Shown here piece after piece: positions 26,348 through 35,132 of a stretch of DNA of 64,000 nucleotides. Below the pieces are notes generated by a model, which saw nothing but the letters and a program-made list of their open reading frames with translations, was not told where the DNA came from and did no database searches. Where the stretch lies: positions 791,428 to 855,427 of the forward strand of contig NZ_LMIB01000012.1 in NCBI RefSeq assembly GCF_001429065.1, given 5' to 3'. This stretch comes from Sphingomonas sp. Root710 (GTDB taxonomy: Bacteria > Pseudomonadota > Alphaproteobacteria > Sphingomonadales > Sphingomonadaceae). The stretch's first letter is position 1, and each line of letters starts with the position of its first letter. The position numbers were made by a program, and so were the translations under genes.

Positions 26348-26599
26348 CTAGCTCTTCGCGAGCTTCTGCTCGATCTCGTCTAGCCGCTCTTTCTGAGCTG
26401 CAGCGTCAGCGCGCGCGGCCGCAGCCATTGCCTTGACCACTTCAAATTCTTCGCGGCTGACCAAATCAAGCCCGCCGATCCATCCCTTGACCCGTTCCTT
26501 GAACGCGTCCTCGGCCTCCCGACCCACGCCCGCGAGCGTGCCCGCCGCGCCATTCATCATCTTCACAAAGTCGTCGAACAGTCGGTTTTCGGACTGCAT
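26348..26599 (-). CDS. ubiK: UbiK-like BMFP-domain accessory factor
   Basis: An 83-residue helical protein: NRLFDDFVKMMNGAAGTLAG, VGREAEDAF, then LVSREEFEVVKAMAAAARAD and a C-terminal coiled coil. This matches the BMFP (YqiC/UbiK) family, which assists ubiquinone biosynthesis and fuses membranes in vitro. It sits 14 bp after tspO. It looks like a resident core gene rather than mobile cargo. Confidence 0.8.
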   Translation of the reverse strand: MQSENRLFDDFVKMMNGAAGTLAGVGREAEDAFKERVKGWIGGLDLVSREEFEVVKAMAAAARADAAAQKERLDEIEQKLAKS

Positions 26600-26613
26600 G
26601 GCGTGCTCCTCGA

Positions 26614-27171
26614 TTATTGGATGATAATCGTCGTTCCGCCGGCCGCTTGGATCACGGCTGCGCCGCGCGGATTAAGCTCGTGGATTTGCCAGTTCAACAC
26701 CGACGCGAAGATTAGCCAGGCAAGATAGGGCAGCATGAGCTTTCCGGCGATCGGTCGGATGCGCCAAAACGCAATGGTCGTGACCGATGCCCAAAGCAGA
26801 ATTGCGAGAATGAGGCCGAAGGCCAGCATGATCCGGTGCATCGCGAAAAAAACCGGCGACCAGGCAAGGTTCATTGCGAGTTGAATCAGGAAAAGGACGA
26901 TCGCGATGCCACGCCCCTTCGCGCCGCGCGCGTTGAGAACAACCGCGAGCGCGAGCCCCATCAGGATATAGAGGATCGACCACACCGTCCCGAAAGCCCA
27001 TCCGGGTGGCATGATCGCCGGCTTTTCGAGCGCGTCAAACCACGGGTTCCCATAGCCTGAATTGGCCAAGCGGCCCGACAGCAGACCGAGCAGCAGAATA
27101 CCCGGCACCGTGATGAGGGCCCAACGAAGGTAGCTCGTGCGCTGCTGTCGGGGAGATGCAATCTCAGCCAT
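26614..27171 (-). CDS. tspO: TspO/MBR-family tryptophan-rich membrane protein
   Basis: A 185-residue five-helix membrane protein. Signature elements are GNPWFDALEKPAIMPPGWAF, TVWSILYILMG, and the Asn/Trp-rich helix QLAMNLAWSPVFF. It binds tetrapyrroles and is linked to light and oxygen responses in Rhodobacter. The start MAEIASPRQ at 27171 overlaps the tlyA stop by 8 bases, so it is co-transcribed with tlyA. The final about 30 residues after SVLNWQIHELN are unusual but have no assigned role. Confidence 0.88.
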   Translation of the reverse strand: MAEIASPRQQRTSYLRWALITVPGILLLGLLSGRLANSGYGNPWFDALEKPAIMPPGWAFGTVWSILYILMGLALAVVLNARGAKGRGIAIVLFLIQLAMNLAWSPVFFAMHRIMLAFGLILAILLWASVTTIAFWRIRPIAGKLMLPYLAWLIFASVLNWQIHELNPRGAAVIQAAGGTTIIIQ

Positions 27172-27931
27172 TCCGATCATCTTCCGTTGCCGATGGAGCC
27201 AGGGTAGCACCGATCAGGAACTCTATATTCCCTTCGGGCCCAGTGATCGGGCTCGCGGTGATGCCAGCAACGCTCCAGCCTTGCCCGGATATCCAAGCCG
27301 CGACCTCGCCGCAAACACGCTCATGCACCGCTGGGTCGCGCACGACGCCACCTTTTCCGACTTCGCCGCGGCCCGCTTCGAATTGCGGCTTGATCAGTGC
27401 GATCAGGTGAGCACCGGATTTGGCGAAGGTGATGGGAGCAGAAAGAACCTTGGCTAAGGAGATGAAGCTGGCATCGCACACGATCATGTCCACAAGCTCG
27501 GGAATCTCGGCGGCGGTCAGGTTCCGGGCGTTGGTCTGCTCATATACCACCACGCGCGGGTCTTGCCGCAGTTTCCATGCAAGTTGGTTGGTTCCGGAAT
27601 CGACTGCATAGACGCGGGTGGCTCCATTGGAGAGCAGCACATCGGTGAAGCCGCCTGTCGAAGAGCCGACGTCGATCGCAACGGCGCCATCCACCGACCA
27701 GCCAAAATGATTGAGGCCGTGGGCCAGCTTGACCCCGCCGCGCGACACCCAGGGATGGTCCTTGCCCTTCACCTCGAGCGGAGCGTCCAGCTTGAGCGCC
27801 TGGCCCGCCTTCTCAACTTTCCTGTCGCCGGAGTAAACCAGCCCGGCCAGTATCAGCGCCTGGCCCTTGGCGCGGCTCTCGACCAAACCGCGTTCGACAA
27901 GCAACTGATCGGCACGGACACCCGCTGCCAT
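27164..27931 (-). CDS. tlyA: TlyA-family 2'-O rRNA methyltransferase / hemolysin-like
   Basis: A 255-residue protein. An S4 RNA-binding domain (RADQLLVERGLVESRAKGQA) precedes an FtsJ-like methyltransferase. The SAM motif is AIDVGSSTGGFTDVLL and catalytic-tetrad positions include K (WVSRGGVKL), D (CDASFISL) and K (LIKPQFEAGRG). TlyA methylates cytidines in 16S/23S rRNA, which affects capreomycin sensitivity. The start ATG 27931 is 17 bp from the tRNA-Val 3' end. A frame running upstream through the tRNA is spurious. Confidence 0.9.
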   Translation of the reverse strand: MAAGVRADQLLVERGLVESRAKGQALILAGLVYSGDRKVEKAGQALKLDAPLEVKGKDHPWVSRGGVKLAHGLNHFGWSVDGAVAIDVGSSTGGFTDVLLSNGATRVYAVDSGTNQLAWKLRQDPRVVVYEQTNARNLTAAEIPELVDMIVCDASFISLAKVLSAPITFAKSGAHLIALIKPQFEAGRGEVGKGGVVRDPAVHERVCGEVAAWISGQGWSVAGITASPITGPEGNIEFLIGATLAPSATEDDRNG

Positions 27932-27948
27932 GACGGCTCCGTATCCAA

Positions 27949-28024
27949 TGGTGGGCGCTGACGGGCTCGAACCGCCGACCCTCTCGGTGTAAACGAGATG
28001 CTCTACCAACTGAGCTAAGCGCCC
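27949..28024 (-). tRNA. tRNA-Val (anticodon TAC)
   Basis: A 76-nt cloverleaf on the minus strand. The acceptor stem GGGCGCT pairs with AGCGCCC, followed by discriminator A and an encoded CCA. The D-arm is GCTCAGTTGGTAGAGC, the anticodon loop TTTACAC gives TAC, and the T-arm contains GGTTCGAGCCC. The 3' end lies 17 bp upstream of tlyA, suggesting a shared transcript cut by tRNA processing. Confidence 0.95.
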
Positions 28025-28314
28025 TCGCCTTTTCCCTAGCGGCTCGCGCGCCGGTTGCAAGAAGTGTCTGTCTCACCGGCTCTTGGGCAAATCGTCTCAG
28101 CTTCCACGCCCCGAAGGTCAATTCGAAGATGCCAACGATGTCACACAGCCCTTACGGGCCGCAGCGCCGCACAGGCCACCGGCCCGCGCAGAACTCGCAA
28201 CATTACGTCCAGACCTAATCTCGCTACATCCGTTGAACTCTTCCGACTCAGCCGGCCACAAAAAGCGCGCGTCTCCAATGCAGTCTGATTGCAACCGAAA
28301 GTGGCCAATCACGA
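28025..28314. other. Junction region between tRNA-Val and trbE
   Basis: About 290 bp. It must contain the tRNA promoter and the right boundary of the material separating trbE from trbJ. No gene or clear repeat is recognised. The tRNA 3' end faces away from trbE, so this is not a standard tRNA-attachment junction. Confidence 0.4.
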
Positions 28315-30741
28315 TTAGTGTCCCCGATAGCTCGTCAGCAGGTCGGCGGCCCAGCCAAGATTCATGGAGTGCAGGTAATGCGTCGCGAAGTCTCGCGTGC
28401 CGTGGTGAGCGAGGATGGTCTCGATCCGACGCTGGCTCGCCGGATCGGAGGCACCGCAGAGCGCAAGCGCGATCGGTCCGAGCGCCAGCTCGAACAGGCG
28501 GTTCCCGCGCGCGGATTGCAAGTAATAGTGACGCTTGGGCGTAGCCCGGCTGACCAGCTCGATTTGGCGGGCGTTGAGGCCGAAGCGAGCATAGGCTTCC
28601 CGGCCCTGCGGCTCGATCGCACGATCGTTGGGCAGGAGAATGCGCTGCGGGCAGCTCTCGATGATGGCTGGCGCGATGCTGCTGCCGGCGATGTCGGCTA
28701 GGCTCTGCGTCGCGAACAGGACCGCGACGTTCTTCTTGCGCAGGGTCTTCAGCCACTCGCGGATGCGTGCGGCGAAGAGCGGATGATCGAGGAAGATCCA
28801 GGCCTCGTCGAGGATCAGCAATGTCGGCCGGCCATCGAACCGTTCTTCGAGGCGGTGGAACAGATAGGTGAGGACCGGCGCCACGACGCTCGCCTGTCCG
28901 AGCAGCGCCTCGGTCTCGAAGCATTGGACGTCGGCGAACGCCAGACCGCTCTCGCTCGCGTCGAGAAGCCGGCCGTGCGGGCCGTCGAGCGTGTAAGGCT
29001 GGATCGCGGTGCGCAGCGCATGGGACTGGAGCAGCAGGGCCAGCCCCGTCATCGTCCGCTCGGCGGGCGGTGCCGACGCCAGACTCCCGAGCGCAGACCA
29101 TATTGCGTCCTTCACCTCGGGCGTTACGGTGACCCGCTCGGCATTGAGCAGCGCGGCAATCCACTCCGCCGCCCAGCTCCGCTCGGTCGGGTCGTCGATC
29201 CGGAGCAGCGGCTGAAAGGCGAGCGCTCCGTCCGATCCGGTATCCGCGCCGAGCGCGTGATGGGCGCCGCCCATCGCAAGCACTGCGGCTCGCGCCGAGA
29301 AGCCCTTGTCGAAGATGTAGACCTGAGCATCGGGGTAGCGGCGGAACTGCAGCGCGATCAGGGCCAGCAGCACCGATTTGCCGGCCCCGGTCGGTCCGAC
29401 GACCATCATGTGGCCGACGTCATCTACATGCGTCGATAACCGAAATGGCGTTGATCCGCTGGTCTGGGCCACAAGCAAGGGTGGCCCCTCGAGATGACCG
29501 TTCGCGATCGGACCCGCCCAGACCGACGACAGCGGCATGAGATGGGCCAGGTTGAGCGTGTGGACGATCGGCTGCCGGACATTGGCGTAGACGTGCCCGG
29601 GAACCGATGACAGCCACGCCTCGACCGCGTTCACGCCCTCGCGAATGGTCGTGAAGCCGAGACCACCGACGATCCGCTCGACCTGCCGGATCTTGGCGTC
29701 GACCGCTGCGCGATCCTCGTCGGCGACCGTGATCGTCGTCGTCAGATAGCCGAAGGAGACGTGATCACCGCCGAGCGCCTGGAGAGCGAGATCGGCGTCG
29801 GCGACCTTGTTGTCGGCATCGCTGTCGAGTAGCTGGACGGGCTGGTTGTACAGCACCTCGCGAAGCAGCGCGGTGATCGACTTGCGCTTGTTGAACCACT
29901 GGCGGCGCAGCTTCGTGAGGAGCTTGGTCGCGTCGGTCTTGTCGAGCGCGATGAAGCGCGTGACCCAGCGATAGGCGAAATCCGCCTCGTTGAGCACATC
30001 GAGGATTCCGGGCCGGCTAACGTTCGGGAAGCCGACGACGGTCAACGTGCGAAGGTGCCGAGCCCCAAGCATCGGCTCGAGGCCGCCGACGAGCGGCGTG
30101 TCCGCCAGCAGCGCGTCGAGGTACATCGGCGTCTCGGGCACCGCGACCGGGTGGTGCCGGCTCGAGACCGCGCCATGAAGGTAGGTCAGCACCTCGGCTG
30201 AGGAGAGCGCCCGCACCTCAGGCATGAACGCTGCGAACAGATCGAGCGCGCGATCGGTCTCGGCGATGAAGGTCGCCAAGGCGGCGCGCCAGTCGCGCCC
30301 TTCCACCGCATCAGGCCGATCGACAAGCGAGCGCCTGGCGGCGTCCGCGCCGTCTGCGACAGGAAGCCAGACGAGCGTCAGATGGTAGCGGCTCTCGAAA
30401 TGGCCGCCTTCGGCCTCGAAGCCCGCCCGCCGCTCCCCATCGACGAGCCAGGACGCGGGATCGGGAAAGTTGGCCACCGGATAGCCGAGTGCGTCGCGTC
30501 GCTCGGCACCGAAGAACAGCGCCCAGCCGGAACCGAACCGCTTGAGGACATTGTTCGCCCGCGCGCAGGCAGACACGAGCTCGGCCTCGGTTGCGCTCTC
30601 GAGATCGGGGCCGCGAAACAAGAGCGTCCTTTGAAAGCTGCCGTCCTTGTTGAGGATGACGCCTTCATCGACCAGTGCCGCCCACGGCAGGTGGTCGGCG
30701 AGGCGGTCGGCACTCCGGCGATATTCACCCAGCCGCATCAT
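28315..30741 (-). CDS. trbE: Conjugal transfer ATPase TrbE (VirB4-like)
   Basis: An 808-residue cytoplasmic ATPase of full family length. The N-terminal CagE/TrbE domain is followed by Walker A MVVGPTGAGKSVLLAL (about residue 450) and Walker B TLLILDEAWIFLDH. The C-terminal motif VLFATQSLADIAGS is typical. It powers pilus assembly and substrate transfer. It is intact, and its stop is followed by the tRNA-Val region rather than by trbJ, which is anomalous. Confidence 0.94.
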   Translation of the reverse strand: MMRLGEYRRSADRLADHLPWAALVDEGVILNKDGSFQRTLLFRGPDLESATEAELVSACARANNVLKRFGSGWALFFGAERRDALGYPVANFPDPASWLVDGERRAGFEAEGGHFESRYHLTLVWLPVADGADAARRSLVDRPDAVEGRDWRAALATFIAETDRALDLFAAFMPEVRALSSAEVLTYLHGAVSSRHHPVAVPETPMYLDALLADTPLVGGLEPMLGARHLRTLTVVGFPNVSRPGILDVLNEADFAYRWVTRFIALDKTDATKLLTKLRRQWFNKRKSITALLREVLYNQPVQLLDSDADNKVADADLALQALGGDHVSFGYLTTTITVADEDRAAVDAKIRQVERIVGGLGFTTIREGVNAVEAWLSSVPGHVYANVRQPIVHTLNLAHLMPLSSVWAGPIANGHLEGPPLLVAQTSGSTPFRLSTHVDDVGHMMVVGPTGAGKSVLLALIALQFRRYPDAQVYIFDKGFSARAAVLAMGGAHHALGADTGSDGALAFQPLLRIDDPTERSWAAEWIAALLNAERVTVTPEVKDAIWSALGSLASAPPAERTMTGLALLLQSHALRTAIQPYTLDGPHGRLLDASESGLAFADVQCFETEALLGQASVVAPVLTYLFHRLEERFDGRPTLLILDEAWIFLDHPLFAARIREWLKTLRKKNVAVLFATQSLADIAGSSIAPAIIESCPQRILLPNDRAIEPQGREAYARFGLNARQIELVSRATPKRHYYLQSARGNRLFELALGPIALALCGASDPASQRRIETILAHHGTRDFATHYLHSMNLGWAADLLTSYRGH

Positions 30742-30751
30742 GATGAATGCC

Positions 30752-31015
30752 TCAGCATGCGAGATAGCCCTTCTGTCGGAGATGACGGATCAGAACGAGC
30801 GCGAAGGACGGGTCGCGACGGGTCGCGAACACCGCGATGCTGTGCCCGACGGCCCAGACGACGATCCCCGCGATCCATTGCTGAAGACCCAGACCAATCG
30901 CAGCCGCCAGCGTCCCGTTGACGATCGCGAGGCCGCGCGGTGCTCCGCCGAGGAGGATCGCGCTTCCGAGGCTCGCGTGGATGGGGACCTCGAAGCCTTC
31001 GATATGCTCGCTCAC
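30752..31015 (-). CDS. trbD: Conjugal transfer protein TrbD (VirB3-like)
   Basis: An 87-residue protein with the TrbD opening EGFEVPIHASL and PRGLAIVNGTLAAAIGLGLQ, then a hydrophobic region. It anchors TrbE at the inner membrane. Its start overlaps the trbC stop (ATGA) and its stop is 10 bp before trbE. Confidence 0.9.
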   Translation of the reverse strand: MSEHIEGFEVPIHASLGSAILLGGAPRGLAIVNGTLAAAIGLGLQQWIAGIVVWAVGHSIAVFATRRDPSFALVLIRHLRQKGYLAC

Positions 31016-31347
31016 GCGATCAGCGCTCCGCCGCCGAAACTGAAGAAGCTCAGGAAGAAGCTCGACGCCGCGAACGCGATCGAGAGGCCGAAGATGATCT
31101 GGATCAGGCGCCGAAAGCCGCCGGCCGTCTCACCGAACGCGAGGGTCAGGCCGGTGACGATGATGATGATCACCGCGACGATCTTGGCAACCGGTCCCTG
31201 CACGGAATCGAGGACTTGCTGGAGCGGCTCTTCCCACGGCATGCCGGTGCCGGCGGCGTGCGCCTTGCTGGCGAGAGCCAGTCCAAGGCCGATCACGGCT
31301 CCGGCGAGGAACGTGGTGCGGCGGCCGGGAATCAGATGAGCAGTCAT
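31012..31347 (-). CDS. trbC: Conjugal pilin precursor TrbC (VirB2-like)
   Basis: A 111-residue pilin precursor. An N-terminal signal (GAVIGLGLALASKAHA) is followed by two hydrophobic helices around IVAVIIIIVTGLTLAFG and IIFGLSIAFAASSFFLSFF. TrbC pilins are cyclised after processing. GGAG precedes ATG 31347. Located between trbB and trbD as expected. Confidence 0.9.
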   Translation of the reverse strand: MTAHLIPGRRTTFLAGAVIGLGLALASKAHAAGTGMPWEEPLQQVLDSVQGPVAKIVAVIIIIVTGLTLAFGETAGGFRRLIQIIFGLSIAFAASSFFLSFFSFGGGALIA

Positions 31348-31349
31348 GA

Positions 31350-32348
31350 TCAATCTCCTTGCTTGGGTGGGACGAGAAGTTCGGTGAGGGTGTAGGCGCC
31401 GGCGTCCGGGTCGAGCGGGCCGACGCGGGAGATGCTGGCGATCCGGCGTTGCGTGCCGCGGCCGGCGATGAAGACGACGATGTCGATGGCCTCGGCGATC
31501 AGCCGGCGCGGCACGGTGACCACCGCTTCCTGCACCAGCTGCTCGATCCGGTAGAGCGCGGCGGCCGCGCTGTTGGCGTGGACGGTGGCGATTCCGCCTG
31601 GGTGGCCGGTGTTCCAGGCCTTGAGCATGTCGAGCGCCTCGGGACCGCGGACTTCGCCGACGATGATGCGGTCGGGGCGCAGGCGCATCGTCGAACGCAC
31701 CAGATCAGTCATCGTCGCGACGCCGGGCCGCGTGCGCAGGGCGACGCTATCGGGCAGCGGGCACTGTAACTCGCGCGTGTCCTCGATCAGGATCACGCGA
31801 GCATCGAGCGCTGATGATTCTGAGCCCATCTCCGCCAGCAGTGCGTTGGCGAGCGTGGTCTTGCCCGAGCTCGTGCCGCCGGCGACCAGGATGTTGAAGC
31901 GTTGGGTGACGGCGGCACGCAGGGCATCCGCCGTCGCCGCGGTCATGATCCCGTCCGCGACATAGTCGTCCAGCGTGTGGAGCCGTTCGGCCGGCTTGCG
32001 GATCGAGAAGCAGGGCGCCGGCGATACCGGAGGTAGGACACCCTCGAATCGCTCCCCGGCTCGGCCCTCGGCATGCGGCGGCAGCTCGGCCGACACGATC
32101 GGCGAGCCGTCATGGACCTCGGTGCGCGCATGGCTGGCGACGAGGCGAATAATCCGTTCGACCTGGTCCCGATCGAGCCGGATGCCCGTGTCCGTGCGTC
32201 CTTCGCCGAGGCGATCGAGCCGCAGCGCGCCGTCCGGGTTGACCATGATCTCCACGACCTGCGCGTCGGCGAGCGCCAACGCGATGTCCGGCCCCATCGC
32301 CGTGCGCAGCATCGCGCGGCGCCGCTCCCGGGCGAGCGCGCCGTTCAT
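31350..32348 (-). CDS. trbB: Conjugal transfer ATPase TrbB (VirB11-like)
   Basis: A 332-residue secretion ATPase. Walker A reads ILVAGGTSSGKTTLANALL, the Asp box ILIEDTRELQ, and Walker B DRIIVGEVRGPEALDML, followed by the His box GGIATVHANSAA. It forms hexamers at the channel base. The start overlaps the RHH gene stop. Confidence 0.94.
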   Translation of the reverse strand: MNGALARERRRAMLRTAMGPDIALALADAQVVEIMVNPDGALRLDRLGEGRTDTGIRLDRDQVERIIRLVASHARTEVHDGSPIVSAELPPHAEGRAGERFEGVLPPVSPAPCFSIRKPAERLHTLDDYVADGIMTAATADALRAAVTQRFNILVAGGTSSGKTTLANALLAEMGSESSALDARVILIEDTRELQCPLPDSVALRTRPGVATMTDLVRSTMRLRPDRIIVGEVRGPEALDMLKAWNTGHPGGIATVHANSAAAALYRIEQLVQEAVVTVPRRLIAEAIDIVVFIAGRGTQRRIASISRVGPLDPDAGAYTLTELLVPPKQGD

Positions 32349-32743
32349 CGGTCCTGCTCCGCACCAATCGTACGCTTGCCCGCCGCGACCTGACGGCCAA
32401 CCTGGGTGACGAACGCCTCGAACCGCTTGGCAGCCATCGCGCGCCCGGCCTGATCGCCGTCGGCGAGCGGTGCCTGGATCGAAAGCTCGAACCGGATGAA
32501 GAGCGCGAGCGTCTCGAGGAGGACATGGCTATCGCGCTCGATGCGCGACAACGCACCTGTCATGCGATCGAGCCGCAGGCCGAACCGATCGTCGAGTTCG
32601 GACGAACCGCGGCGATTGAGCCACACCGTCAGCGCATCGGCGAGGATGGCGGACTTCGTCGCACCAGGCTTCGCGGCGAGCGCTTCCAGCCGATCGCTAA
32701 GCGGCTTGGGCAAGAACAGCTGATGGCGAACCTTGTCGACCAT
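32345..32743 (-). CDS. Ribbon-helix-helix protein of the traG-trbB interval
   Basis: A 132-residue protein with an N-terminal ribbon-helix-helix: HQLFLPKPLSDRLEALAA then KSAILADALTVWL. The C-terminal half is helical with no known motif. CopG-like proteins between traG and trbB are standard in this type of conjugative element and may regulate transfer genes. It is tightly packed with both neighbours. Confidence 0.8.
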   Translation of the reverse strand: MVDKVRHQLFLPKPLSDRLEALAAKPGATKSAILADALTVWLNRRGSSELDDRFGLRLDRMTGALSRIERDSHVLLETLALFIRFELSIQAPLADGDQAGRAMAAKRFEAFVTQVGRQVAAGKRTIGAEQDR

Positions 32744-32745
32744 GG

Positions 32746-34791
32746 TCAGAAGTCCAACTGGAGATCGTCGGGACGAGCCGACGCGGAATCGATGGCGTAG
32801 GCGGCGCGGGAAGCCGCCGCCGAACGGGTCTGGTCCATCACCCGCTTGTCGCTGGCGGCATCGGCATCATCATCGCCGAGACCGAGGACATCGGCGGGAG
32901 CGAGGTCCGCCGGCACCGGTGGTTCGGGCTCGTGCGCGGGATGGCGGATATGCTCCGGGCCGCCGCTGCTGTCCGGATCGCGGCCTTGGACTTCGACGTC
33001 GCCGAGCCGGGAGTCGGTGCCACGCACATGGTCGCGCCAGTCGTCAGTGCGCGCCTTGGGAAGATCCGCGTAACCGTCGGCTGCCAGTGCTGGAGCCGGC
33101 AGAACGCGGGCCTTAAAGGTCCGGTCCTCATAGTAGCGCAGCTTCTTCGCACGCACCGGCGCATACCCCGCGACAAGGACCAACTCGTCCACCGGCGGCA
33201 ACTGCATGACCTCGCCGGGCGTCAGCAGTGCGCGCGCCGTCTCCTGCCGGCTGACCATGACATGGGCGAGCCAGGGTGCGAGCCGGTGGCCGGCATAGTT
33301 GCGCATCGCGCGCTGCTCGGTGGCCGTGCCCAGCGCGTCCGAGATGCGCTTGGCAGTGCGCTCGTCATTGGTCGCGAAGGCGACGCGGACATGGCAGTTG
33401 TCGAGGATCGCGTTGTGCTCGCCATAGGCCTTCTCGATCTGATTGAGGCTCTGGGCGATCAGGAAGGCACGCACCCCGTAGCCCGCGAGAAAGGCCAGGC
33501 TGGTCTCGAAGAAATCGAGGCGCCCGAGTGCCGGAAACTCGTCCAGCATCATCAGCAGGCGATGGCGACCCGGCTTGGCGCTTTGATTGGGGTTTGGGGC
33601 GTGGAGATGTTCGGTGAGGCGACGTCCAATCTGGTTGAGAATCAGTCGGATCAGCGGCTTCGTGCGGCTGATGTCGGAGGGCGGTACCACGAGGTAGAGC
33701 GACAGGGGATGGTCGCCCTCGACCAAGTCGGCGATGCGCCAGTCGGATGCGGCGGTCACCGCCGCGACGGTCGGATCGCGGTAGAGGCCGAGGAACGACA
33801 TCGCCGTGGAGAGCACGCCCGAACGCTCGTTCTCGCTCTTGTTGAGCAGCTCGCGCGCTGCCGATGCAACGACCGGATGGACTGTCGGCGCGTCGGTCGT
33901 CCCGAGATGGTTGGTCGTCATCATGACGCGCAACGTCGCGACGAACGGCCGTTGTGGGTCGGACAGGAAGGTGGCTACACGTGCCAGCGTCTTGTCGGCT
34001 TCGGCATAGAGGATGTGCAGGATCGCGCCGACGAGAAGGGAGTGGCTCGTCTTTTCCCAGTGGTTACGCCGGTCCAGCGCCCCCTCCGGATCGACGAGGA
34101 TGTCGGCAATGTTCTGGACGTCACGCACTTCATCGGCGCCACGACGGACCTCGAGCAGCGGATTGTAACGCGCGGAGCGGGCGTCGGTGGGGTTGAAGAG
34201 CAGGCAATGCGAGAAGCGCGCGCGCCAGCCAGCGGTCAGTTGCCAGTTCTCGCCCTTGATATCGTGGATGATGGCCGAGCCCGACCAGCCGAGCAGGGTC
34301 GGGACGACGAGACCGACACCCTTGCCGGATCGCGTCGGCGCGAACGCCATGATATGCTCAGGCCCGTCGTGCCGAAGGTAGCGTTCGCTCAGCCGGCCGA
34401 GAAAGATGCCGCGATCGCTGAACAGACCTGCCGATGCCGCTTCTCGCGCAGAGGCCCAATGCGCCGAACCGTAGGTGGTGACGTTCCGCCGCTGCCGCGC
34501 ACGCCAGAGCGAGCCCGCAATCGCGGCGGCGCATCCGATGAAACCACTCGCCCCGGCGATCGCCCCAGCCTGATCGAACACCTGCGGCGCATAGGCATCG
34601 AAATGATACCACCATAGGAAGATCGCCCACGGATGGTAGATCGGCACACCACCAATGATCGCCCAAGGCGATCCAAGCTCGGGCTGATGGGCGAGCGCTG
34701 CGGCCGCCCATTGCGTCGCGGCCCAGATGCCCGCGAGCACGATGGCGAACACGACAAAGATCTGGCCGATGAGCAGCTTGGTTGGGGTCAT
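32746..34791 (-). CDS. traG: Type IV coupling protein TraG (VirD4-like)
   Basis: A 681-residue protein with two or three N-terminal membrane helices and a RecA-like ATPase core. Walker A is AFAPTRSGKGVGLVVP, Walker B LLMMLDEFPALGRL, and AFLIAQSLNQIEKAYG follows. It links the relaxosome to the transfer channel. ATG 34791 has GGAG upstream. No relaxase is recognisable in the window. It heads the transfer operon. Confidence 0.94.
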   Translation of the reverse strand: MTPTKLLIGQIFVVFAIVLAGIWAATQWAAAALAHQPELGSPWAIIGGVPIYHPWAIFLWWYHFDAYAPQVFDQAGAIAGASGFIGCAAAIAGSLWRARQRRNVTTYGSAHWASAREAASAGLFSDRGIFLGRLSERYLRHDGPEHIMAFAPTRSGKGVGLVVPTLLGWSGSAIIHDIKGENWQLTAGWRARFSHCLLFNPTDARSARYNPLLEVRRGADEVRDVQNIADILVDPEGALDRRNHWEKTSHSLLVGAILHILYAEADKTLARVATFLSDPQRPFVATLRVMMTTNHLGTTDAPTVHPVVASAARELLNKSENERSGVLSTAMSFLGLYRDPTVAAVTAASDWRIADLVEGDHPLSLYLVVPPSDISRTKPLIRLILNQIGRRLTEHLHAPNPNQSAKPGRHRLLMMLDEFPALGRLDFFETSLAFLAGYGVRAFLIAQSLNQIEKAYGEHNAILDNCHVRVAFATNDERTAKRISDALGTATEQRAMRNYAGHRLAPWLAHVMVSRQETARALLTPGEVMQLPPVDELVLVAGYAPVRAKKLRYYEDRTFKARVLPAPALAADGYADLPKARTDDWRDHVRGTDSRLGDVEVQGRDPDSSGGPEHIRHPAHEPEPPVPADLAPADVLGLGDDDADAASDKRVMDQTRSAAASRAAYAIDSASARPDDLQLDF

Positions 34792-35132
34792 GCCGGTCTC
34801 CGCCCGCATCAACTGCGGCACCCGCCATCATCGATCCATTCGACGCTTCCGGTCAGACCGGTTCGAGTGTCGCCCCGAACCTTTCTGGGGCCTCTGGCTA
34901 TTCGCGCGGAAGAAAGCTTGAGTTCCCGCATCTTCTCACGGCCGCAGTACCAACTCGCTGCGCGGAAGCGCCGATCGAGACAAAGTTGGAGCAGTACGCG
35001 GCAGCCTGAAGTTGCAGCGCGCGTCCCCACCGGACAGTGCCCACGGATGAAGTAGATGCAGGGGCCTTGTTCGCAATTGCAGTCGGGGGCCGTAACGGCT
35101 AAATCTTACGACAAGCCAAGCAGGAGGCCGCT
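34792..35132. other. Intergenic region upstream of traG
   Basis: About 340 bp between divergent genes. It should hold the traG operon promoter and the promoter of the Ala/Gly-rich protein gene. Open frames here are short and unconvincing. An oriT cannot be excluded, but I saw no clear nick-site motif. Confidence 0.35.

Noticed and set aside
27949..28024. tRNA-Val as the attachment site of the conjugative element
   Set aside because: The tRNA 3' end faces tlyA, 17 bp away, and I found no second copy of the tRNA 3' end in the window. It remains an open question but is not supported.
27932..28060. An open frame extending tlyA upstream, reading RLAQLVEHLVYTERVGG
   Set aside because: It is the translation of the tRNA-Val gene, a well-known false peptide. 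The tlyA start at 27931 is natural.
28118..29164. A 348-codon minus-strand frame overlapping trbE
   Set aside because: Arg/Pro-heavy composition and complete overlap with the trbE coding frame mark it as a shadow.
32932..34617. A 561-codon plus-strand frame opposite traG
   Set aside because: traG is certain on the minus strand; the antisense frame is a GC-rich shadow without family resemblance or ribosome site.
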